Shown piece after piece: positions 1-3,342 of a stretch of 5,600 bases of DNA. The DNA comes from an uncultured Bacilli bacterium. GTDB taxonomy: Bacteria > Bacillota_I > Bacilli_A > RF39 > UBA660. Both the position numbers and the translations under genes were made by a program. Below the pieces are notes generated by a model that saw nothing but the letters and a program-made list of their open reading frames with translations, was not told the origin of the DNA and did not search any database. Numbering within the stretch: position 1 is the first letter of the stretch; every line of letters starts with the position of its first letter. The stretch covers positions 1 through 5,600 of the forward strand of contig CANQZL010000108.1 of NCBI GenBank assembly GCA_947628325.1, in the 5' to 3' direction.

Positions 1-504
1 TAGTCCAACATGGGCATCTCCCATTTCTCCTTCAATTTCAGCTTGTGGTACTAAAGCAGCAACTGAGTCAATTACAACTAAATCAATTATTTCACTTCTA
101 ACTAAAGCTTCACAAATATCTAAAGCTTGTTCCCCAGTATCTGGTTGTGATAATAGTAATTCATCTAAATTAACTCCTAAATTTTTAGCATACACTGGAT
201 CCAAGGCATGTTCTGCATCAATAAAAGCTGCTCTACCACCATTCTTTTGAACTTCTGCTATAGCATGTAAAGCAAAAGTTGTTTTACCAGATGATTCTGG
301 TCCATATATTTCAACAATTCTTCCTTTTGGATATCCACCTACTCCTAAAGCAACATCTAAAGCTATAGAACCAGATGAAGTTGTTTCAATATTTAAGTGA
401 TCATCAGAACCAAGTTTCATAATTGAACCTTTACCAAATTGTTTTTCAATATCTGCTAGAACTTGTTCTAATGCCTTATCTTGTTTTTCATTTCCTGTTT
501 TCAT
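1..504 (-). CDS. recA: Recombinase RecA, 5' part (first 168 residues; gene runs off the window)
   Basis: RecA forms ATP-dependent filaments on single-stranded DNA, performs strand exchange, and stimulates LexA self-cleavage in the SOS response. The start is the ATG at 504-502, preceded by GGGAGG (510-515) at 5 nt spacing. The frame is open to position 1. Seen in the translation: the N-terminal segment with KQFGKGSIMKLG (21-32), Walker A GPESSGKTT (68-76), the DAEHALDP segment with catalytic Glu98 (E. coli Glu96), and Walker B LVVIDSVAAL (142-151). The fragment stops inside the DNA-binding loop L1 region (EIEGEMGDAHVGL). All key residues of this half are present, so it looks functional. RecA proteins are usually about 340-350 aa, so roughly half is missing to the left. 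It has its own promoter and SOS box, and a terminator separates it from pgsA. Identification is near certain. Confidence 0.98.
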   Translation of the reverse strand, partial: MKTGNEKQDKALEQVLADIEKQFGKGSIMKLGSDDHLNIETTSSGSIALDVALGVGGYPKGRIVEIYGPESSGKTTFALHAIAEVQKNGGRAAFIDAEHALDPVYAKNLGVNLDELLLSQPDTGEQALDICEALVRSEIIDLVVIDSVAALVPQAEIEGEMGDAHVGL

Positions 505-534
505 TTTTTCCTCCCACATGTTAATGACAATATC

Positions 535-564
535 ATTTTATAATATTTTCAAGGCACTTGTCAA
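535..564 (-). promoter_or_regulatory. recA sigma-A-type promoter
   Basis: On the minus strand a perfect -35 TTGACA (559-564) is followed after 18 nt by TAAAAT (535-540). An overlapping TATAAA (537-542) at 16 nt spacing is the alternative -10. Transcription would start near 528, giving a short leader before the GGGAGG ribosome-binding site. The promoter lies downstream of the pgsA terminator, so recA is probably transcribed mainly on its own. Confidence 0.75.
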
Positions 565-572
565 CACTTTTT

Positions 573-586
573 CGAACATTTGTTTT
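573..586. promoter_or_regulatory. LexA (SOS/DinR-type) box upstream of recA
   Basis: The plus strand reads CGAACATTTGTTTT. This matches the Gram-positive LexA consensus CGAAC-RNRY-GTTYC at all but two positions, with a perfect CGAAC left half. It lies 8 nt upstream of the recA -35 hexamer, centred roughly 50 bp upstream of the predicted start. That is consistent with LexA repression of recA and its induction by DNA damage. The lexA gene is not in the window. Confidence 0.75.
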
Positions 587-605
587 TACTTTAAATTTTT
601 GTGTC

Positions 606-643
606 AAAAAAAGATTTCAATTACTTTTAATAATCGAAATCTT
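606..643 (-). terminator. Rho-independent terminator after pgsA
   Basis: Reading the minus strand just after the pgsA stop, a 13-bp stem (arms 631-643 and 611-623; one G-T pair, the rest Watson-Crick, outer arm AAGATTTC/GAAATCTT) closes a 7-nt loop (624-630). It is followed directly by a T run (610 down to 606). The stem is AT-rich but long. It ends the gpsB-rnpB-rodZ-pgsA direction of transcription before the recA promoter. The plus strand lacks a matching T tract, so it is probably one-directional. Confidence 0.85.
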
Positions 644-649
644 AAATAA

Positions 650-1276
650 CTACATCTCTTTAAAGATAAAATCTTTATTTGCTAAATAATATTGACAACC
701 AGATATAATACTCATAATAGTTGCTACATAGACAAATAAATAGTCTAATCTAATTCCATTACCGATGAAGGCAAAAGGAATATTATAGAAAAATACTAAT
801 GTAACACCAATCATCATACAAATAGTTTTTATCTTACCTGGCCAACTTGCAGCAATTACTTTACCCTTACTACCACTAGCCATTTTAATTGAATCTACTA
901 TAATATCTCTCGTAATTATTATTACAGGAACTACTAAAGGAATAAATTTATCATAAGCTAAAATAATTAAAACACCATTAACTAAAACTTTATCAGCAAT
1001 AGCATCCATTACCTTACCAAAATCAGTTACTAAATTATTCTTTCGAGCTATATAACCATCTAAGAAATCAGTAACAGATCCAATTAAAAATAGTACTCCA
1101 CATATAATATATTTAATATTAACATTTTCCACACCAAATACATTATATATTGGAAATTCGACACCTAAAGATGACCATGGCATACATAAAATAATTAATA
1201 CAATAGCAGAAATAACTAATCTTACACATGTTATCTTATTAGGTAAATTCATTTTTGTTTTCTTTTCTTTACTCAT
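650..1276 (-). CDS. pgsA: CDP-diacylglycerol-glycerol-3-phosphate 3-phosphatidyltransferase
   Basis: PgsA is an integral membrane enzyme that transfers the phosphatidyl group from CDP-diacylglycerol to sn-glycerol 3-phosphate. The product, phosphatidylglycerol phosphate, is the precursor of phosphatidylglycerol and cardiolipin. The 208-aa protein carries the full CDP-alcohol phosphatidyltransferase signature: D70, D73-G74, A77-R78, G87, D91 and D95, from DFLDGYIAR through GKVMDAIAD. These include the metal-binding aspartates. Hydrophobic stretches near 13-31, 55-69, 97-108, 112-124, 150-168 and 179-195 fit the usual six-helix fold. The N-terminus MNLPNKIT (from residue 9) is typical, preceded by a short Lys-rich extension. 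I keep the ATG at 1276 because AGGTG lies 4 nt upstream, while Met9 has no good site. That AGGTG overlaps the rodZ stop codon, and the gene gap is only 7 nt, which suggests translational coupling. A terminator follows. rodZ-pgsA is also the Bacillus order. Confidence 0.96.
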   Translation of the reverse strand: MSKEKKTKMNLPNKITCVRLVISAIVLIILCMPWSSLGVEFPIYNVFGVENVNIKYIICGVLFLIGSVTDFLDGYIARKNNLVTDFGKVMDAIADKVLVNGVLIILAYDKFIPLVVPVIIITRDIIVDSIKMASGSKGKVIAASWPGKIKTICMMIGVTLVFFYNIPFAFIGNGIRLDYLFVYVATIMSIISGCQYYLANKDFIFKEM

Positions 1277-1283
1277 AAAGCAC

Positions 1284-1766
1284 CTACTTATTACTATCTA
1301 CATAACTTATCATATTGGTTGTTGTACTATTAACATTTAATTGTCTAATAGACCAAAATATAACCAGTAAAACTAAAACAGCTAAAGCAACAATTATAGC
1401 AATTATTAATTTACTATTATTATTTTTTGTTGAACTTGTATAAGGAGATACAATTTTTTCTTCTTGTATACCCTCTTTTTTTTGTTCTTTCATTGCTTTT
1501 TCGATATCTTCAAGTGGTATTTTTGAAGTATATTCAAATAAATACTCATTAAATTCATCAATTATTTTTTCAGGCTCTAAACCTAAGTACTTAGCATAAT
1601 TATAGATATAATTTTTAAGTACAAAGATATCTTTAAAACATCCGATGTTTCCATCTTCAATGTTTTCTAAAACTAGCGTCTTAATCTCTAAATCACCACT
1701 GGCTTCTTCTAAGCTAACCCCTGATTCTTCACGAGTCGTTCTTAACAGTTCGCCAATCTCATTCAA
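1284..1766 (-). CDS. rodZ: RodZ-like membrane-anchored helix-turn-helix protein, short form
   Basis: RodZ (YmfM in Bacillus) binds MreB through a cytoplasmic helix-turn-helix domain and links the elongation machinery to the membrane. This 160-aa protein has an N-terminal HTH_25-type domain (about 3-75: IGELLRTTREESGVSLEEAS, a second helix with LVLENIEDGN, then LKNYIYNYAKYLGLEP). A charged linker (80-118) and one transmembrane helix (119-140) follow, with only about 20 residues outside. B. subtilis RodZ is near 290 aa, so the usual extracellular beta domain (DUF4115) is missing. The start is TTG at 1766-1764, supported by AAAAGGAG 9 nt upstream and by the domain beginning at residue 3; the next Met is residue 92. 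It lies 34 nt after rnpB and 7 nt before pgsA. The position next to pgsA supports the RodZ call; another HTH membrane protein is possible but less likely. Confidence 0.85.
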   Translation of the reverse strand: MNEIGELLRTTREESGVSLEEASGDLEIKTLVLENIEDGNIGCFKDIFVLKNYIYNYAKYLGLEPEKIIDEFNEYLFEYTSKIPLEDIEKAMKEQKKEGIQEEKIVSPYTSSTKNNNSKLIIAIIVALAVLVLLVIFWSIRQLNVNSTTTNMISYVDSNK

Positions 1767-1770
1767 GATT

Positions 1771-1783
1771 CTCCACTCCTTTT
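1771..1783 (-). promoter_or_regulatory. Ribosome-binding site deciding the TTG start of rodZ
   Basis: AAAAGGAG (1776-1783) lies 9 nt before the TTG at 1766, and a second GGAG (1771-1774) lies 4 nt before it. There is no nearby in-frame ATG. The doubled SD suggests real initiation at the weak codon. The site falls in the short spacer after the RNase P RNA, so rodZ must be read from a transcript that extends past rnpB or from a start I cannot see. Confidence 0.6.
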
Positions 1784-1800
1784 CTTTTTTTATAAATAAA

Positions 1801-2149
1801 AAATAAAATCTTAATAAGCCACGTTCTGTACCCTTAAAAGGGTGGCAAATATTTATCTACCTATAAAGGTCCTTTACATCGTTCAATTCCTAGTAAAGAC
1901 TCCCCTACCAAAATTTGGGTTTCTCACTTGTGGGGTTTACCACGTTCCACTCTAGAAATTACTTTCTAGACTCGTCTCTTTGGCACTTTTATATCTACTC
2001 TAATCCCTGAGGGACTATTTCAAAGCCGTTAGTAAAATACTACCTAAGGTTATTTTTTCCCTTAGCACAAAACACTACAATCATCTCAGACTGTGTGAGC
2101 TTGGACTTTCCTCTATGCAAAGCATAGCATTTGCCTCAAGATTTTATTT
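1801..2149 (-). ncRNA. rnpB: RNase P RNA (B-type), catalytic RNA of tRNA 5' maturation
   Basis: This RNA is the catalytic subunit of ribonuclease P, which with the RnpA protein removes 5' leaders from pre-tRNAs. The minus strand has the universal 5' block GAGGAAAGTCC (about 2103-2113) and the 3' block ACAGAACGTGGCTTA, plus interior blocks shared with Bacillus such as GTGGAACGTGGTAAACCCC and AACCCAAATTTTGGTAGGGGA. The ends are set by helix P1, 12 perfect pairs between 2138-2149 and 1801-1812. Other helices I could pair: P2 (GGCAAAT 2129-2135 with ATTTGCC 1844-1850), P3 (CTATGC-TTT-GCATAG), a P5.1-like CTAAGG/CCTTAG stem, P12 with an 8-bp stem and GTAA tetraloop, and a tiny P19 (1830-1843). The total of about 349 nt is shorter than the B. 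subtilis RNA (about 400 nt). It lies about 9 nt after the gpsB stop, the same order as in Bacillus. Exact processed ends are inferred. Confidence 0.96.
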
Positions 2150-2158
2150 AATATTTAA

Positions 2159-2488
2159 TTAATCTTCGTTTTTACCATAGACAACTTTTTCAAGTTGACT
2201 TAATCTTCTAAGAAGGTCAACATTACTTACAGAACTACTATTAGATGTAGCTCCTTCAGCAGCTTCTATATTTGCTTTTAGACGACGTAATTCATTTTTC
2301 AATTTATTATTTTCATCAGTAGCAAAAGAAACTTCTTTTTTTAACTTCTTAATTTCTTTTAAAAACTCATTATAATCATTTATAACTAAATCTAAGAATT
2401 TATCTACTTCTTGTGGTCTATATCCACGAGCATCTATTTTAAATTCTTTATCTAGTATTTCTTGTGGAGTTAAGGAAATTTTTTCCAT
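2159..2488 (-). CDS. gpsB: Cell-division/wall-synthesis coordinator GpsB (DivIVA family)
   Basis: GpsB is a small coiled-coil adaptor that links class A PBPs and other wall factors to division and elongation sites. From the chosen start the protein is 109 aa, close to B. subtilis GpsB (98 aa). The DivIVA-type N-domain is clear: LTPQEILDKEFK, then RGYRPQEVDKFLDLVINDY (21-39). The residues that form the PBP-binding groove in B. subtilis (Tyr25, Asp31, Asp35) correspond to Tyr23, Asp29 and Asp33. A coiled coil with a Lys-rich stretch (about 40-76), a variable linker (77-89) and the C-terminal oligomerisation helix DLLRRLSQLEKVVYG (91-105) follow. In-frame GTG (2497) and ATG (2494) starts are possible. 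I prefer the ATG at 2488 because AAGGGTGAT (2493-2501) is then properly spaced. rnpB follows, and recU plus a class A PBP gene are divergent upstream, as in Bacillus. Confidence 0.95.
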   Translation of the reverse strand: MEKISLTPQEILDKEFKIDARGYRPQEVDKFLDLVINDYNEFLKEIKKLKKEVSFATDENNKLKNELRRLKANIEAAEGATSNSSSVSNVDLLRRLSQLEKVVYGKNED

Positions 2489-2492
2489 ATAC

Positions 2493-2501
2493 ATCACCCT
2501 T
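2493..2501 (-). promoter_or_regulatory. gpsB ribosome-binding site deciding its start
   Basis: AAGGGTGAT closely resembles the anti-SD complement AAGGAGGTGAT. It contains the alternative starts GTG (2497) and ATG (2494) within itself, so it favours the ATG at 2488, 4 nt further on. Confidence 0.55.
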
Positions 2502-2513
2502 CTTATGTTTTAA

Positions 2514-2543
2514 ATTATATATCCTTGAGTAGTTACTTGTCAA
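2514..2543 (-). promoter_or_regulatory. Strong sigma-A-type promoter for gpsB (and probably rnpB onward)
   Basis: On the minus strand, perfect TTGACA (2538-2543) and perfect TATAAT (2514-2519) are separated by 18 nt; TATATA at 16 nt is an overlapping alternative -10. Transcription would begin near 2507, giving a leader of about 20 nt that contains only the gpsB ribosome-binding site. The strength fits an abundant product such as RNase P RNA. The -35 box overlaps the last codons of the small ORF at 2533-2625. Confidence 0.8.
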
Positions 2544-2625
2544 GGTTCATAGAAAAAACGATTATATCTCTTTGAACTACTTTTACCATATCAATCATAT
2601 TTTGTATAAAGTATTCAGCTCTCAT
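2533..2625 (-). CDS. Possible 30-residue small protein upstream of gpsB
   Basis: I do not recognise this product. The ORF runs from ATG (2625-2623) to TAA (2535-2533) and encodes 30 residues beginning MRAEYFIQNMIDMVKVVQ and ending MNLDK. Support comes mainly from its translation start: AAAAGGAG (2633-2640) sits 7 nt before the ATG, the best SD/spacing pair in the gap. The peptide is mildly amphipathic and has no membrane segment, signal peptide or Cys motif. It has no convincing promoter of its own; only weak -10-like AT sequence lies near 2651-2659. Its 3' end contains the gpsB -35 box. It could be a real small protein, a leader peptide, or the remnant of a lost gene (ypsA occupies the position before gpsB in B. 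subtilis, but I see no resemblance). Length alone gives little support. Confidence 0.35.
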   Translation of the reverse strand: MRAEYFIQNMIDMVKVVQRDIIVFSMNLDK

Positions 2626-2729
2626 TACCTATCTCCTTTTCATAGACAATTTTATAATAAAAACTTCTATTTATCATTAAAATAGACAAAATAAGATAAA
2701 ATATGTAATGTAAAAACCTATTTATATAC

Positions 2730-2758
2730 TATATTTTATTAAATATTTATAGTATAAT
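2730..2758 (+). promoter_or_regulatory. Probable recU-PBP promoter
   Basis: A perfect TATAAT (2753-2758) lies 18 nt before the recU start. The -35 candidate at 17 nt spacing (TATATT, 2730-2735) is poor, and no TG extends the -10. The -10 would place the start only about 10 nt before the ribosome-binding site, or within it, giving a very short leader. The promoter may be weak or activated. Confidence 0.4.
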
Positions 2759-2763
2759 TAATT

Positions 2764-2771
2764 AAGGTGAT
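2764..2771 (+). promoter_or_regulatory. recU ribosome-binding site supporting a GTG start
   Basis: AAGGTGAT precedes the GTG at 2777 by 5 nt. The in-frame codon at 2768-2770 is TGA, so no start further upstream is possible, which fixes GTG as the start. Confidence 0.65.
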
Positions 2772-2776
2772 TAATT

Positions 2777-3340
2777 GTGCATTATCCAAATAATATCAAT
2801 AAAAGTTACACCAAAATAAGTATATCTCATAGTAATAGAGGTATGAATTTAGAAAATGCTTTAAATATCAGCAATGAATATTATCGAAAAAAGGATATTG
2901 CCTTAATATTTAAGAAACCTACTCCTATAGGAGTTGTTGATGTTTCTTATCAAAATCACAAAAAAATTATTGAAAAAGCCTATTTTAAAGAACCATCAAC
3001 ATTAGATTATAATGGACTTTATAAAGGCAAATATATTGAATTTGATGCTAAAGAAACACTAAATAAAACAGCATTCCCCATTTCTAATATTCATGAGCAT
3101 CAAACAATTCAAATAAGAAATGTTATAAAACACGGAGGAATTGTCTTTTTAATTATTAAAATGAATAGTATAATATATCTCTTAACAGGAGAAGATTATA
3201 TCAATTATTTAGATAATGAAAAAAGAAAATCAATAAGTTATAACTATATCAAAGATAAAGCTTTTATAATTAAAGAATCTTATCAACCACCTATTGATTA
3301 TCTTAGTATAGTTGATGAAGTTTATTTTAAAGGAGAGTAA
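2777..3340 (+). CDS. recU: Holliday junction resolvase RecU
   Basis: RecU cuts Holliday junctions during homologous recombination and DNA repair, and modulates RecA in Bacillus. The 187-aa protein aligns along its length with B. subtilis RecU (206 aa): the HYPN start, YSNRGM-like SHSNRGMNLE (17-26), FKKPTPIGVVDV (45-56), AYFKEPSTLDYNGLYKGKYI (68-87), AKETLNKTAFPISN, the HEHQ helix and the IDYLSIVDEVYF tail (173-184). The PD-(D/E)xK active-site residues of B. subtilis, Asp88, Glu101 and Lys103, correspond to Asp77, Asp90 and Lys92. The second position is thus Asp rather than Glu, which the superfamily permits. It starts at GTG, fixed by an upstream stop and AAGGTGAT. The PBP gene begins 2 nt after its stop and uses the AAAGGAG inside the last recU codons, so the pair is an operon with likely translational coupling, as recU-ponA is in Bacillus. 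Confidence 0.96.
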   Translation: MHYPNNINKSYTKISISHSNRGMNLENALNISNEYYRKKDIALIFKKPTPIGVVDVSYQNHKKIIEKAYFKEPSTLDYNGLYKGKYIEFDAKETLNKTAFPISNIHEHQTIQIRNVIKHGGIVFLIIKMNSIIYLLTGEDYINYLDNEKRKSISYNYIKDKAFIIKESYQPPIDYLSIVDEVYFKGE

Positions 3341-3342
3341 AA

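Larger units (their letters stand above)
2626..2776. other. Divergent AT-rich intergenic region
   Basis: This 150-bp gap separates the divergent units. It holds the SD of the small ORF at the left and the recU -10 and ribosome-binding site at the right. In between are a 7-bp dyad, TCTATTT/AAATAGA with a 7-nt spacer (2666-2686), and two copies of ATAGACAA (2642-2649 and 2682-2689) exactly 40 bp apart. In such AT-rich DNA these could be chance. I see no RNA gene or riboswitch fold here. Confidence 0.4.

Noticed and set aside
1783..1812. A/T-rich inverted repeat after rnpB as a possible intrinsic terminator
   Set aside because: It contains no G-C stem apart from P1 itself, the T run is interrupted, and the rodZ ribosome-binding site follows immediately.
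1818..1846. A long hairpin in the 3' part of rnpB (GCCAC paired with GTGGC around the ACCCTT/AAGGGT stem), resembling a terminator
   Set aside because: These bases belong to conserved P2, P19 and the P4-forming block of RNase P RNA, and no T tract follows at the right place, so the extended pairing is a competing fold rather than a terminator.
2176..2183. A third ATAGACAA copy, which could make a repeat family with those in the divergent gap
   Set aside because: It lies within the gpsB coding sequence, encoding part of the VVYGK region, and is easily explained by chance in AT-rich DNA.
2488..2497. Longer gpsB starting at GTG 2497 or ATG 2494
   Set aside because: These starts lie within the best ribosome-binding sequence, leaving little or no spacing. 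Not fully excluded, since ATG 2494 would match the B. subtilis N-terminal length.
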